DNA from: Pelagophyceae sp. CCMP2097
Lineage: Eukaryota; Sar; Pelagophyceae
DNA: 64,000 nt
Direction of reading: 5' to 3'
Assembly: GCA_026770575.1 (NCBI GenBank)
Contig: MU657211.1
Coordinates: 260,275 to 324,274, forward strand
Made by a program: the position numbers and the translations under genes. How positions within the stretch are numbered: position 1 is the first letter of the stretch; each line of letters opens with the position of its first letter. Under the pieces are notes generated by a model. The model had not been told where the DNA came from. It saw only the letters and a list, made by a program, of their open reading frames with translations, and ran no database searches. Positions 10,219-21,094 of the stretch are shown here, piece by piece.

Positions 10219-11774
10219 TCAGGCGCCGGTGACGGTGCGGCGCCTCCCTCCGGCGTCCACCTCTGGCTCTGGGATGCTCCGCCGCGGCTTTTCCGGGCGT
10301 GCCCAATACGAACGCAGGCTTCCACGGTCTCGCTTGACCCAGAGCCTGCCCGAGCTGGCGACGTTGCAGACGCAGTACAAGTCGTCGTCGGTGGACGCAG
10401 AGGCGTCGACTCGGTCGATCACGGCTCGGAGCCAGGCGCCCGGCACGGTGTTGCCGCTGCACCAGACTTCGACGTCGTCGCCCGGCTCGATGACGCAGTG
10501 CTTGCCCTCCAGCACGGGCCATCTGAGCTGGTCCCGCGAGACCCACTCGTCCCAGCGCGCGTCCCAGTCTAAATAGTGGACCTTGTACCTCTTTTGCGTC
10601 ACGTCAAGGGCGTCCAGCGCAGCGCTCGCCGAGCGCGGCCGCGCGGGCGACGCGCCCGGCGCCGCCGCCGGCAACGCGGGTAATTCGCCCGCCGCCTTTT
10701 CGCAAACCTCGGCCGCCCACCAGGCGAGGCCGCGGTAGACCTCGAGGCCCTCCAGTCGGAAGCGACCCTGCCACGCAACCTCGATGCGGTCCCCGACCGT
10801 CGGGTCCCGGATGCGCTGCCGGTACGACCTGCGGCGCCAAGGTTCGCGCACAGATTCGGCCGGGGCCAAAGCGGGCCGGTCCCCGACTTGGTGCCAAAGG
10901 GCCGCCGGAGAAGAAGGGCCGTCCACCCCACGAAACCGCCGAGGGGTCTCGCTCGTCTTCCGAGTGCGCGGACGCTGCGTCGGACTCTTTCAGCGACGCG
11001 CCAAAGTCGAACTTGAACGCGCCGTCGCGCGAGAACCGCCGCTCGTACGCCGCGCGCCAAGCCGCGTCGCTCTCCGCGATCTCCATGACGCCGCGCGAGA
11101 CGCACGACATCTTCGCCAGCCTAATTCCGACCGTGCGCCTTTGGCGGCGAGAGCGCGAGTGCTCTGTCGTGCCCCCAGAGGCGCAGGCGTTGCTGACATG
11201 GAGATGCCGAGGAAGGAGAAGATGGTGCCCGCCGTGAGCTCGCGCGGCAGCATGCTGAGGCGGCCGCAGCCGTCGAAGAAATGCAGGATGATGGACATTA
11301 GGAACGTGCGGTTCTCGCGCGACCACGCAGAGTGCTTGCCAGTCAAGTTCTCCGGCGCCGCGCCGTCGAGGAGCGGCCGGCAGCGCACGACCTGCGGCGG
11401 CAAGCTCGGAGAAGCGCCCATCTCGCGAGGAAAGCGCGCCCCCCGGGCGCCGGCGGCTCAAAATTTTAAGGGCGGCCACGCACCTCTTCTGTGCGCTTCG
11501 GGTCCGCGCACGCCACCTCCATGGCCGTGAGGACCTTGTTCAGCTGCGTCCGCACCTGCGACGCCGCGGATCGCAAGGGGCGCCGCCGCGGGCGCAGGTG
11601 CGGGCGTTTGCGTCATGCCACTGTCCAAAGGCCCCGCGCACGCCGCTGTCCAGAGGCCCCGTCAGGCAAGGTGCGACGGACCTCGATGGCGGTGCTGCAG
11701 CCCTTGAGCGACGAGATCTCGCTCTGCACGATGCTCGGCCGCTCCGCCTCGGAGGCCCTCGGCGAAACCATCAT
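10219..11774 (-). CDS. F-box protein with Tudor/chromo-barrel-like domains
   Basis: Five exons: 11774-11682, 11555-11484, 11421-11198, 11120-10932, 10828-10219 (395 aa). After an N-terminal helix, residues about 110-160 form an F-box: LSMLPRELTAGTIFSFLG joined across an intron to LAKMSCVSRGVMEIA, the usual L-P pattern followed by the cysteine/serine-rich second helix. C-terminal to it are two small-barrel-like segments: GDRIEVAWQGRFRLEG ... KRYKVHYLDWDARWDEWV (chromo-barrel/Tudor-knot signature) and GDDVEVWCSGNTVPGAWLRA ... LWVKRD. Family knowledge suggests an SCF ubiquitin-ligase substrate adaptor that reads methylated or other modified proteins; that role is inference. The start could be either of two adjacent ATGs. 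The 3' end may instead splice at 10251 to a further exon. Confidence 0.7.
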
Positions 11775-12620
11775 AGACGACGTTTCGCTCTTTTTATAAC
11801 CTGAGGCACCACCGCGTCCGAGGCGCAGCCGCAGCCGCGCGTCGAAGAGGGGCGGCTTTAACGCAGAAATACACGGCACGGCCGCGGGATCTCCCCGTCT
11901 CGGACTGCGGGGTAGACGACTGACCTGGATGCGTCGCCTCGGAAGGCGCCCGAGTGTAAGACCTGTTTGAATGCGGGGGTCGGCCGCGCGCCGCGCACCC
12001 ACCCGGGACCCCGTCAAATTGTTCCGGCTCTGCGGCGCTCCCGGAGTCGGAAAAAAGTCCACGGAACGTCAAACTCGAGAGCCGGTCGTCCGACGACTGC
12101 CGCCCTCTGCAGTCCCCACCCGGCCCCGCGCCGCCGAGGCGCGGGGAATTTTCATCGAGCGCCCCTGATGTGGCACAGGTGCCCTTGGAGATTCTGGACG
12201 TCTATCGACGCCGGGAGCAGACATCCTAGCGCATCCGGTGCGGCGCGCCACACCGCACAGTAGCCAGGGGCTCGGGAGGGCCGCTCCTCCGATGGGGCCG
12301 TCGACGCCGAAAGCTTCTCTCGCTTTTGGAAAGCTGCTGGTCAAGTTTGCCCTTTTTTGAAACACACTCGAGCACGCGCTCGGCAGAGAGCGCGCGAGAG
12401 CTCGCGCGAGCTCGCGAGAGCCACTGACTCCAGGGTCGCTCGCATATGGGAATCTGCTGGCCCCAGGCGGTTCGCAGCGGGCCGAGACTCGGCGCTCTGT
12501 CGCTGCGTTGGGACCGCCACCCCCGGGCGGGAGGCCGTCAGACTCCAGAGGGTGCCCCGATCTATTTTAAGCGTGGCGGCAGTGCTCGATCGCGGAGTCG
12601 CACAGCACTGCGCCGTGATG
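11775..12620. other. intergenic region upstream of F-box gene
   Basis: No supported gene. A run of GCGCGAG/CTCGCGC palindromes (12378-12420) and a CCACCCCCGGGCGGG-type GC box (12516-12530) are visible. The RRM-repeat gene ends at 12621. Confidence 0.4.
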
Positions 12621-15614
12621 CTATCGCCGCGCCGATGAGAACTCGACGGCCGCCTCTAACGCTGGCCGCGCCGCGCCGAGCCCGATCCCGTCCGCGGCGA
12701 CATGCTCGAACTCGTGCGCCCACCCGATGCGCGGGAGCACCGTCGACGCAGCGCGCTGCGTCCACGACGGCTCTTGACGACTATACGCCGCAAGAAGCTC
12801 GGCCTCGTGCCGACACAGCAGCACCGTCAATGCGTGCTGCGGCGCCTCCAGTCGGAGATGCACGTAGACTTGATGCAACTGAGACAGCTCGTCGGGACTG
12901 AACTCACTGATCTTCGCTTCTATTCTCAACGCAATCGCCTCGAGCAGCGCCGGCGCCTCGACTCTCGCAGTCGCAAAAGCCCACGCGGTGTTCGCGAGGT
13001 CTTGCGGTTTGAACGTCGCAATCTTCTTCGATGCTTCTGCGGCGACGGCCTCGAACAGCGCCGGCGCCTCGACTCTCGCCGTCGCAAACGCCCGCACGAC
13101 GGTCGCGAGGGCTTGCGGATTGAACGCCGAGATCTTCTTTGGTGCTTCGGTTGCGACCGCCTCGAACAGCGCCGGCGCCTCGATGCCCGCCTTTGCATAA
13201 GCCCACACGGTGTTCGCGAGCGCGAGCGAGTGGAACGACGCGATCTTCTTGGCTGCTTCTGCGGCGACCGCCTCGAAGAGCGCGGGCGCCTCGACGCCCG
13301 CACTCGTAAAAGCCCATACGGTGTTTGCGAGGTTTTGCGGGCTAAACGTCGCAATCTTCTTGGACGAGGCCGCGCCGACCAACTCGAACAGCGCCGGATC
13401 CTCGACGCCCGCCCTCGAGTACGCCCAAACGGTAATCGTGAGGTCTTGCGGGGTGAACGTCGCAATCTTCTTCGATGATTCTGTAGCAGTCGCCTCGAAA
13501 AGCGCCGGCGCCGCGACGCCCACCGTCGCATATGCCCACACGGTGTTCGCAAGCTCTTGCGACTTGAACGTCGCGATCTTCTTTGGCACTTCTGCGGCGA
13601 CCGCCTCAAACAGCGCCGGCGCCGCGACTCCCGCCGTCGCGTAAGCCCACACAGCGTTGGCGAGGTTTTGCGAGTTGAACGTCGCGATCACCTTTGGTGC
13701 CTCTGCGGCGACCGCGTCGAACAGCGCCGGGGCTTCGATCCCTGCCGTTGAATAAGCCCACACGGTGTTTGCGAGCGCTTGCGGGACAAACGTCGCAATC
13801 TTCTTTGACGATTCAGCGGCCACCGCCTTGAACAGCGCCGGTGCCGCGACTCCCGCCGTCGCATAGGCCCACACTGTGTTGGCGAGCGCTTGTGGGACAA
13901 ACGTCGAGATCTTCTTTGGTGCTTCGGCAGCCACTGCCTCAAACAGCGCCGGCGCCTCGACTCCCGCCGTCGAGTAAGCCCACACGGTGTTCGCCAGCGC
14001 TTGCGAGTTGAACGTCGCAATCTTTGTGTGAGCTTCTGCGGCGACCGCCTTGAATAGCGCCGGCGCCACGACTCCTGCCGTCGAGTAAGCCCACACAGTG
14101 TTCGCAAGCTCTTGCGAGTTGAACTTTGCGATCTTCTTTGGGGCTTCTGCGGCGACCGCCCTGAACAGCGTCGGCGCCTCGACTTCCGCCGTCGCATAAG
14201 CCCACACGGTGCTTGCGAGCTCTTGCGGATTGAATGTCGCGATCTTCTTTGGTGCTTCTGCGGCGACGGCCTCGAACAGTGCCGGCGCCGCGACTCCTGC
14301 TGTCGCATATGCCCACACGGTGTTCGCGAGCGCTTGTGAATTAAACGCCGCGACTTTCTTCGATGATTCTGCAGCGATCGCCTCGAACAGCGCCGGCGCC
14401 GCGACGCCCGCCGCCGCATAAGCCCACGCGGTGTTCGCGAGGTCTTGCGAGTTGAACGTCGCGATCTTCTTCGATGCTTCTGCTGCGACCGCCTCGAAGA
14501 GCGCCGGTGCTTCGATTCCCGCCGTCGCATAGGCCCAAACGATGTTCGCGAGCTCTTGCGGGTTGAACGTCGCGATCTTTGTTTGTGCTTCTGCGGCGAC
14601 GGCCTCAAACAGCGCCGGCGCCTCGACTCCCGCCGTCGCATAAGCCCAAATGGTGTTCGCGAGCGCTTGCGGGACGAACGTCTCGATTTGATGTGGTGCC
14701 TCTTCGGCGACCGCCTTGAACAGCGCCGGCGCCTCGACGCCCGCCGTCGCGTAGGCCCACACGGTGTTTGCGAGGTTTTGCGGGACGAACATGGCGATCT
14801 TCTTTGTTGATTCCGCGGCGACGGCCTCGTAAAGCGCCGGCGCCACGACTCCCATCGTCGCATAAGCCCACACGGTGTTGGCGAGCGCTTGCGAGTCGAA
14901 CGTGGCGATCTTCTTCGGCGCTAAGGCGGCGACCGCGTCGAAGAGCGCCGGGGCCTCGACGTTGCCGATCTTGGCGATGCCCCAGCAGGCGTTTGAGAGC
15001 CCGCGCGACTTCCACTGGCTCGAGTCGTCGACGATACTCGACGTGGCGCGCTCGACCAACTTGTGCAGGAGCGGTTGCGAGGCCTTTTCGAAGGACCTGC
15101 GGAGGACGCCGAGGCGGTGGAGCGCCGTGGCGAAGTTGACGTGGTTGAAGATCGGGCCCTCGCTCTCGAAGAGGGCGAGGATGTCGGCGGCGGCCTCGGA
15201 CGTGACGAGCTCCTTGTTTAAAGCAACGGCCGCGTCTCGGTTGCCGAAACGCCGCGGCTCTCGAGTCGGAGCCTTGCGCGCCGGCGCCGCGTCGGAGGAA
15301 ACGTTCAGCTGGACCGCGATGCGGCGGCCGGCCAAGATGGCGCCGTCCATCTCGCGGCGCACAGCGTCGCACACCGCCGCCTCGACGGTCACAAAGGCGA
15401 AGCCTCGCGACTGGCCCGTCGCGTTGTCCAAAGGGACGCGGACGCCCCGCACGGCGCACACGGCTTCAAAGGCACCGCGCACGTCGTCCGCCGTCGCGCC
15501 GCTCGGCAGGTTGCGCACGAAGAGCGCCGCCTCGGCCGTTGGACCGCGGGCGGCGAAGTGGCGGACCGGCGGTCGGATGCCCGCCAGCGCATTGCGGGGC
15601 CGGAACGTGTGCAT
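12621..15614 (-). CDS. RRM protein with ~19 tandem 37-aa repeats, truncated RAP end
   Basis: Single-exon, 997 aa. Residues 1-24 are basic and Arg/Ala-rich, like an organelle presequence. Residues about 29-105 form an RNA-recognition motif with RNP2 LFVRNL and RNP1 RGFAFVTV. From about residue 180 there are about 19 tandem 37-residue repeats with the pattern SQALANTVWAYATAGV followed by APALFEAVAAEAPKKIATF; each repeat is 111 bp and length is conserved. Such repeats, together with a C-terminal RAP domain, are typical of organelle RNA-processing proteins in algae and apicomplexans (OPR/FASTK-like). Here a RAP-like start (IGWAHEFEHVAADGI, then EAAVEF) is cut by a stop within a few residues, so the RAP domain is incomplete. 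Likely role: organellar RNA binding. Confidence 0.85.
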   Translation of the reverse strand: MHTFRPRNALAGIRPPVRHFAARGPTAEAALFVRNLPSGATADDVRGAFEAVCAVRGVRVPLDNATGQSRGFAFVTVEAAVCDAVRREMDGAILAGRRIAVQLNVSSDAAPARKAPTREPRRFGNRDAAVALNKELVTSEAAADILALFESEGPIFNHVNFATALHRLGVLRRSFEKASQPLLHKLVERATSSIVDDSSQWKSRGLSNACWGIAKIGNVEAPALFDAVAALAPKKIATFDSQALANTVWAYATMGVVAPALYEAVAAESTKKIAMFVPQNLANTVWAYATAGVEAPALFKAVAEEAPHQIETFVPQALANTIWAYATAGVEAPALFEAVAAEAQTKIATFNPQELANIVWAYATAGIEAPALFEAVAAEASKKIATFNSQDLANTAWAYAAAGVAAPALFEAIAAESSKKVAAFNSQALANTVWAYATAGVAAPALFEAVAAEAPKKIATFNPQELASTVWAYATAEVEAPTLFRAVAAEAPKKIAKFNSQELANTVWAYSTAGVVAPALFKAVAAEAHTKIATFNSQALANTVWAYSTAGVEAPALFEAVAAEAPKKISTFVPQALANTVWAYATAGVAAPALFKAVAAESSKKIATFVPQALANTVWAYSTAGIEAPALFDAVAAEAPKVIATFNSQNLANAVWAYATAGVAAPALFEAVAAEVPKKIATFKSQELANTVWAYATVGVAAPALFEATATESSKKIATFTPQDLTITVWAYSRAGVEDPALFELVGAASSKKIATFSPQNLANTVWAFTSAGVEAPALFEAVAAEAAKKIASFHSLALANTVWAYAKAGIEAPALFEAVATEAPKKISAFNPQALATVVRAFATARVEAPALFEAVAAEASKKIATFKPQDLANTAWAFATARVEAPALLEAIALRIEAKISEFSPDELSQLHQVYVHLRLEAPQHALTVLLCRHEAELLAAYSRQEPSWTQRAASTVLPRIGWAHEFEHVAADGIGLGAARPALEAAVEFSSARR

Positions 15615-16079
15615 GCAAGTCGACGCCGCTGGGAACCTCGATGGGGCTCGGCGTCGACTGTCAACCTGAACACAGGCCCCTTTACCGAAAATGTGACTCA
15701 GTCTGAGGCCGAAAGTTAAGTATTTTTATCGGGCTAAAACCGGGCTAAAACCGGTTAAAAATGGAGTTAAGTATTTTTATCGGGCCCCAAAATAAAAACT
15801 GACTCTCTCCGCGATGCTAACCGAGGCGATTTAGCATCAGTGTTTTTAACGGAGAGAGAGGGTTTTTAACGCGTAATGCGTTTACGCGAGGGGCGCTTGG
15901 CCAATTGGAGGGGTGCACACGGCCGACCGTCGAGGGCATAGCCTCGGCACCGCTCCGAGACCGAGACTGCCCGCTCCGAGACTGCCCCCCCAGCGGCATT
16001 CAAGAGGCCCGGGCGTGGTTTTAGTGTGACTGCGGCGGCGGGCTTTGAATCAGGCGAGGCACCTCGAAGGAGGCGCCTC

Positions 16080-16281
16080 ACCACAGGGCGTCGCTGTCGT
16101 CGTGTTCTGACGCCGCCGCATCGCCTGCGCCGGGGGCGGCAGCGGCCGACTGGGCGGCGGGTGCCTCGGGAGCGGGCGCCTTTGGAGGCGCGAAAGCCGC
16201 GGCGACACTCTCGCGAGTGGGCACGGGCGCCTGGATCGCGGCCCTCAAGCCCGCCCTGGCCGCGTCCTTCTCCGGGCCCTA
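16080..16281 (+). CDS. possible exon inside the inverted-repeat element
   Basis: One frame in this stretch has coding-like composition: an Ala-rich segment, then AAATLSRVGTGAWIAALKPA ending SGP and a stop at 16279-16281. Start and upstream splice are unknown. It could be a captured exon or chance in GC-rich sequence. Confidence 0.2.
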
Positions 16282-16351
16282 GCATGTTTGCGCCTGCGCC
16301 GAGGCAAGCGTCCGCAATGCGCGCGGGCGCGGCGGCAGTCTCGGTCTCGGA

Positions 16352-16981
16352 NNNNNNNNNNNNNNNNNNNNNNNNNNNNNNNNNNNNNNNNNNNNNNNNN
16401 NNNNNNNNNNNNNNNNNNNNNNNNNNNNNNNNNNNNNNNNNNNNNNNNNNNNNNNNNNNNNNNNNNNNNNNNNNNNNNNNNNNNNNNNNNNNNNNNNNNN
16501 NNNNNNNNNNNNNNNNNNNNNNNNNNNNNNNNNNNNNNNNNNNNNNNNNNNNNNNNNNNNNNNNNNNNNNNNNNNNNNNNNNNNNNNNNNNNNNNNNNNN
16601 NNNNNNNNNNNNNNNNNNNNNNNNNNNNNNNNNNNNNNNNNNNNNNNNNNNNNNNNNNNNNNNNNNNNNNNNNNNNNNNNNNNNNNNNNNNNNNNNNNNN
16701 NNNNNNNNNNNNNNNNNNNNNNNNNNNNNNNNNNNNNNNNNNNNNNNNNNNNNNNNNNNNNNNNNNNNNNNNNNNNNNNNNNNNNNNNNNNNNNNNNNNN
16801 NNNNNNNNNNNNNNNNNNNNNNNNNNNNNNNNNNNNNNNNNNNNNNNNNNNNNNNNNNNNNNNNNNNNNNNNNNNNNNNNNNNNNNNNNNNNNNNNNNNN
16901 NNNNNNNNNNNNNNNNNNNNNNNNNNNNNNNNNNNNNNNNNNNNNNNNNNNNNNNNNNNNNNNNNNNNNNNNNNNNNNNNN
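16352..16981. other. assembly gap (630 N)
   Basis: All bases are N. Any reading frame crossing it is meaningless. Confidence 1.
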
Positions 16982-17138
16982 GCGTTTAGAGTTCTCAAAT
17001 ACTTAACTTTCGACCAAAAGCATTTTTAACCGGCTAAAAAGTTTTTATCCGGTTAAAAATACTTAACTTTCAGCTTGAACATTCCCGGATCATTTCGGCG
17101 ACGTTACACTTGCGACAAAACTGGCGCCCCGCCTCGTC

Positions 17139-17161
17139 TCGCTGCTGCTGCTGCTGCTGCC
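17139..17161 (+). repeat. CTG triplet repeat in ITPA 5' leader
   Basis: Seven tandem CTG units about 20 bp before the ITPA start codon. Confidence 0.8.
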
Positions 17162-17177
17162 GCGGTCGACTTGCGCC

Positions 17178-18151
17178 ATGGCGTCGGGCCTGGCGAAGCG
17201 GTCGCGCGACGTGGGGATCACTTTTGTCACTGGCAACGCCAAGAAGCTGGAAGAGGTCCTCGCCATCCTCTCCTCGGGTGGACCCATCCCGTGCGCACTC
17301 TTGCCGCGGCCAAGACCGACGGCGTGCACGCAGACGGCTGCCCCGTAGGTTTGACATTTCGAACCAGAAGATTGACCTCCCGGAGCTGCAGGGCGAGCCC
17401 GAGGATATCGCGCGCGAGTGCGTCGGGTTCGAGATGGGTTCGAGATGGGTTCGAGATGGGTTGACACCGGAGTTCGAGGGACGAGAGCCCACCGGAGTGC
17501 GACGGACGAGCTCGGCCCGGTGTGCGAAACGACTGCGCCCGCTCCGAGGGCGTGTGGCCGCTCGAAACGAGGCGCGTAGGAAGTGCAAGCTCGCGGCAGA
17601 GCGCGCGGACGGGCCCGTCATGTGCGAGGACACGCTACTATGCTACAACGCGCTCGGCGGTGGACGCAGCGTGGTGACGTCGGAACGCTATATTATACGG
17701 CGACATTTGAATGCTCCGTGGTCCCGGCCACGTCCCGGGTCTCCAGGCCTCGATGCGGTCCCGATTCAAAGTTGTGGTAGGTCTGCCCGGGCCGTACATC
17801 AAATGGTTCCTGGACAAGACGGGCCACGCTGGGCTGAACAACATTCTCGCGGCGTACGACGACAAGTCGGCCTACGCACAATGCCTCTTCGCTCTGTGCG
17901 CCGGGCCGGGTAGACCCGTGCGCCTCTTCGATGGCCGCACGCACGGCAAGATCGTCGGCGCGCGCGGGCCGCCGGACTTTGGCTGGGACCCGGTCTTCCA
18001 GCCTGACGAAGGTCAAGGCCTCACGTACGCGGAAATGGAAAAGGTCGACAAGAATTTGATCTCGCACCGCTACCGCGCGCTCGACCAGCTCCGCGACTGG
18101 CTGCTGGAGAACCACGAGGCCTTCCGCGACGAGGCGCTGCAAGGCGAGTAA
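17178..18151 (+). CDS. ITPA: inosine triphosphate pyrophosphatase (HAM1/ITPase)
   Basis: Hydrolyses ITP, dITP and XTP to monophosphates and pyrophosphate, cleaning deaminated purines out of the nucleotide pool. Four exons, 17178-17290, 17349-17417, 17580-17659, 17781-18151, all in phase, give 210 aa, close to the usual 190-200. Family motifs in order: [16 protein letters not shown] at the N-terminus, [32 protein letters not shown] (joined exactly across intron 3), [23 protein letters not shown] and the C-terminal [14 protein letters not shown]. The perfect reconstruction of conserved motifs across each splice makes the model firm. Intron 2 carries three tandem 11-bp units (GGGTTCGAGAT, 17424-17456). 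It converges on the TBC gene. Confidence 0.96.
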
Positions 18152-18560
18152 ACGCCAAAGTCCGCCCCGCTTCGGTGGTCCCGCGCTCCGGAGCCGCAGG
18201 GAGCGTTTAATGCGTTTCCCGGGCGTTATCCTTGGACTGGGCACTCCTCGTTCGAACCTCGTTCGAACCTCGGGATCGGCCGTCCGCCTCTCCGTATGGG
18301 ATAGCCAGGGTGCCCGTCAGACGCTCTACTGCCCGACGAGGGTCGCAGTGCCGCGCGTGATCCGCGCGCGCTAGTTCGGCGCGCTCCCCGTGCCGCCCGG
18401 GTGCGATCTGCTGCCAGTGCTGGGGTATGGAGGAGGCGCAATGGGGAGTTCGCAAAGCGCACACGAAAGACCCCTCCCCCCGCCGACTTGCGGGTGTCTC
18501 AGCTCGTCGGGCCCTGCCCGGCTCGTCTGGCTTGCGTCTCGCCGGGCCTCGCACAAGCCG
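18152..18560. other. intergenic between convergent genes
   Basis: About 410 bp between the ITPA stop and the TBC stop. It holds a direct repeat CTCGTTCGAAC (two copies, 18247-18270). No gene seen. Confidence 0.5.
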
Positions 18561-21094
18561 CTAGAAATACGATTCGAGGAAGATGGAGTCGTCGATGTCG
18601 ACGTGCGGCGGCTCGCTGCGGTAGCGGGTCGCCGTGGCGGCTTCAGAGTCGTCGCTGCCCGCCCGTCGCCGATCCGAGGACGAGTCGTCCCGCCCCGGCG
18701 CGGCCGCGCGCGGCGGCCGAACGAGCGGCGACGTGCCGAGCCGCCGCGCGAACCTAGGCGAGGTCGTTCAGTGGCGGCACAGCGACGGTCGCGAGTGCGC
18801 ACCATGCATCGACTGCTGCGAGGGGCCGCGATACTTGCTGCAGGAGGCGGTCCTGCTGCGTCTCCGGCGCGGCCAAGGGGAACCTCTTTGCTGCAAACGC
18901 GGCCCAGAGCTGCGCGTCGAACTGCGGTAGCAGCGCCCGCAGCTCCGCCGGCTCGAGCGTGCGCACCGCGACGTCGACGAGAGCCGCAAAGCCGCCGACC
19001 TCGAGCGTCGACACGCGCGGCACCGACGTCTCGATGAGAGCCGCGCTGACCCGTAAAGCCACGCCGTCGACGCGCGCCGAGTCGTCTTCGAGATCGTCGC
19101 CGCCGTCGCGGAAGGCGTCGTCGTCCGAGTCGCCTTCGCGCCCCCTTCGCCGCGCGTCGCCTTCGAACGACGCGCCGCGCGCGCGGCCCGGCGTGCCCGG
19201 CTCGCGCAGCACGGAATGCACGAGCGCCAGCAAAGCGTCTCGCCTTCGCCGCTTTGCGACGTCGGCGCCGACGACGACGAGGTGCCTGCCGCGGAGGCCC
19301 GCGTCGGCGCAGATGCGCGCCTTGGCCCAGCGCGCCAGGCCCGCGCGACCCGCGTCTGCGAAGAGCCCGCCGTAGACTTCGTCTCCCGCCTTTGCGTGCG
19401 AGAGCGGCGTCACCGACCCGGCGAGGTATCCGGCAGCCCGGTGCGCCGCGTCGTCGGGCGGCGTCACGTCCACCACCACGAAGCGCAGTATGGACCGCGG
19501 GGCCGCGCGGCCGAGGCGCGTCGCGGCCATGCTCTCAAAGAGCTCCGCCGGCCGCATGACGACGCCGTGCGCGTCGGAGGCGTCGCCGTCGCAGTCGTCG
19601 GCCGCGTAACGGTCGTCGTCGCCGCGCTCGTCGCCGCGCCCGCGGCGCCCGTCGCCCGCGCGCCGCGCGCCGCCGCGGCCCGGCGACGGCGCGCCGCCGC
19701 GGCCCGGCGACTGCGGCCGCGCGTCGTCGTCGCAAAGCAGCGCCTGTGCGACCAGGCCCGATCGACGGACGGGCTCGCATCGGCGGCGATTGTATCACGC
19801 GGGACAAGCACCTTTTTGAGCGCGCCTCGGAGGCAGTGCGGCGTGGCCTCGCGCAGCGCGCGCGCCTCTGAGACGACGGCTGAAAGCGCGAGCGATGCCC
19901 CGCCAATGAGTTGGAGCGAGGCGAAGACGTGCGGCAGCCGCGACGGCGCCGCCTCGAGCAGCTTGGACCGGTGCCTGCAGCCCCGCGGGTCGGACGGCGG
20001 GCCATCCGGCCTTACTTTTTGCTTGACGCATCTCCGGCCTCTCTTGGACATCTCTGGGACGCCGCAAAGATCGCACGCCCGCAGCAGCGCGAGGCTGCCG
20101 TAGAATACGCCACCCGCGTCGTCGAGCGCCTAACGGTCCAAGGTGCTCGCTTCGGAATGGCGCGTTTCCGCGCGCGACGGCCACGCTCGGAGGCCCCGGC
20201 TCTGATGCCATTCACACATTCCGTCATCATCCCTGCGACTTTCCGCGTTTGTCGAAAGGCGCGGGCGCTCACGATCCATGCGTCGAAGATGTGGAGCACG
20301 TGGCCGAGCGAGTCCGGCGCGGCTCGCGCCATGAGCGTGAGGAACCACGGCGTCGCGTAAAGAGCTGGCGAGAAGCCCGCGCTGCAGAGGTGGTGCGAGA
20401 GCTCGGGGTCGTGGTAGTTCGCCAAAGCGCTGAACAGGCCGCAGGCGCGCAGCAGCGGCCGGTTCGTCGACGCGGAACCGGAGGCGTAAAACGCCGCCGC
20501 GAAGCTACGGGGGCGACGAATTCGCGTCTTCCCCCGCCGCCGACTCTGCGTGCGCCGTCGCCGCGGCGGTCCCGGGCTTGCAGACGCGGCGTTGCGCGAA
20601 GAGACAAAGGCGTCGAAGAGGGCGTGGAGTTCGTCGTCGACCGGCGCCAAGAGGGAAAACGGCGCAGCGAGTTCGTTCAACCCCTGGCGGTACGGCGCGC
20701 CGCGCGAGGCGCAAAAGCGCCTGAGTAAAGACCGCAGGTCCTGCTGCGCCGCGTCAGTCACGCACCTAGGCGACGACGTCGATATAAGTAATCAACCCTC
20801 ACCTCACGTCAGGCGCTCGCGGCAGAGGCCATCGACCGGCGCCGTGCGGCGGAAGCCGCCGTCTCACTCGGCGCGTCTGGTGCGGCGGACGTCTGCGTCG
20901 AGGACGCGCTCCTCGTCGACGGGGGCGTCGTCGTCGCAGGGCCGCGTGGGCCGGTCGGCAACACGGAGGAGGACTGTCCAGAGTTTGCGGCGCTGCTGGA
21001 CCGTTAGCGGCCGCTCGCAGTCCTCCAGGACTAGCCGCCGCAGCGTAGAGGCGTCCGGCGCCGGCTTGACCAGCTCCAAGGCCAGCGCGTCCAT
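18561..21094 (-). CDS. TBC domain plus rhodanese-like protein, TBC1D23-like
   Basis: Six exons: 21094-20868, 20765-20586, 20504-20273, 20129-19812, 19743-18803, 18753-18561 (696 aa; human TBC1D23 is about 700). The N-terminal half is a TBC (Rab-GAP) domain with an IxxDxxRT-like motif (LDADVRRT), a YxQG-like motif (YRQGLNELA), FSALANYHDPELSHHL, and FYGSLALLRACDL. The second half has a rhodanese-like domain, ILRFVVVDVTPPDD ... GYLAGSVTPL, preceded by a long Gly/Arg/Asp-rich linker. In animals TBC1D23 bridges endosome-derived vesicles to trans-Golgi golgins and lacks GAP activity; here both catalytic-finger motifs appear present, so activity is possible. The last intron is 49 bp. TBCK is the main alternative, but no kinase domain is seen. 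Confidence 0.85.

Larger units (their letters stand above)
15711..17071. mobile_element. element with terminal inverted repeats, interrupted by assembly gap
   Basis: The left end reads GAAAGTTAAGTATTTTTATC and the right end, in reverse complement, reads GAAAGTTAAGTATTTTTAAC. Each end also holds an internal second copy of AGTTAAGTATTT within about 65 bp, plus CCGGTTAAAAA blocks. The total span is 1361 bp including 630 N. I found no obvious target duplication. It lies between two divergent genes, about 100 bp upstream of each start. It is a candidate non-autonomous DNA transposon; without the gap sequence, no transposase can be excluded. Confidence 0.55.

Noticed and set aside
13688..14863. Second-frame Arg/Ser-rich protein under the 37-residue repeats
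   Set aside because: It is the +1 frame of the tandem 111-bp repeat; stops are absent only because the unit is a multiple of three.
16026..17006. Open frames crossing the N block
   Set aside because: They are open only because N codons contain no stop.
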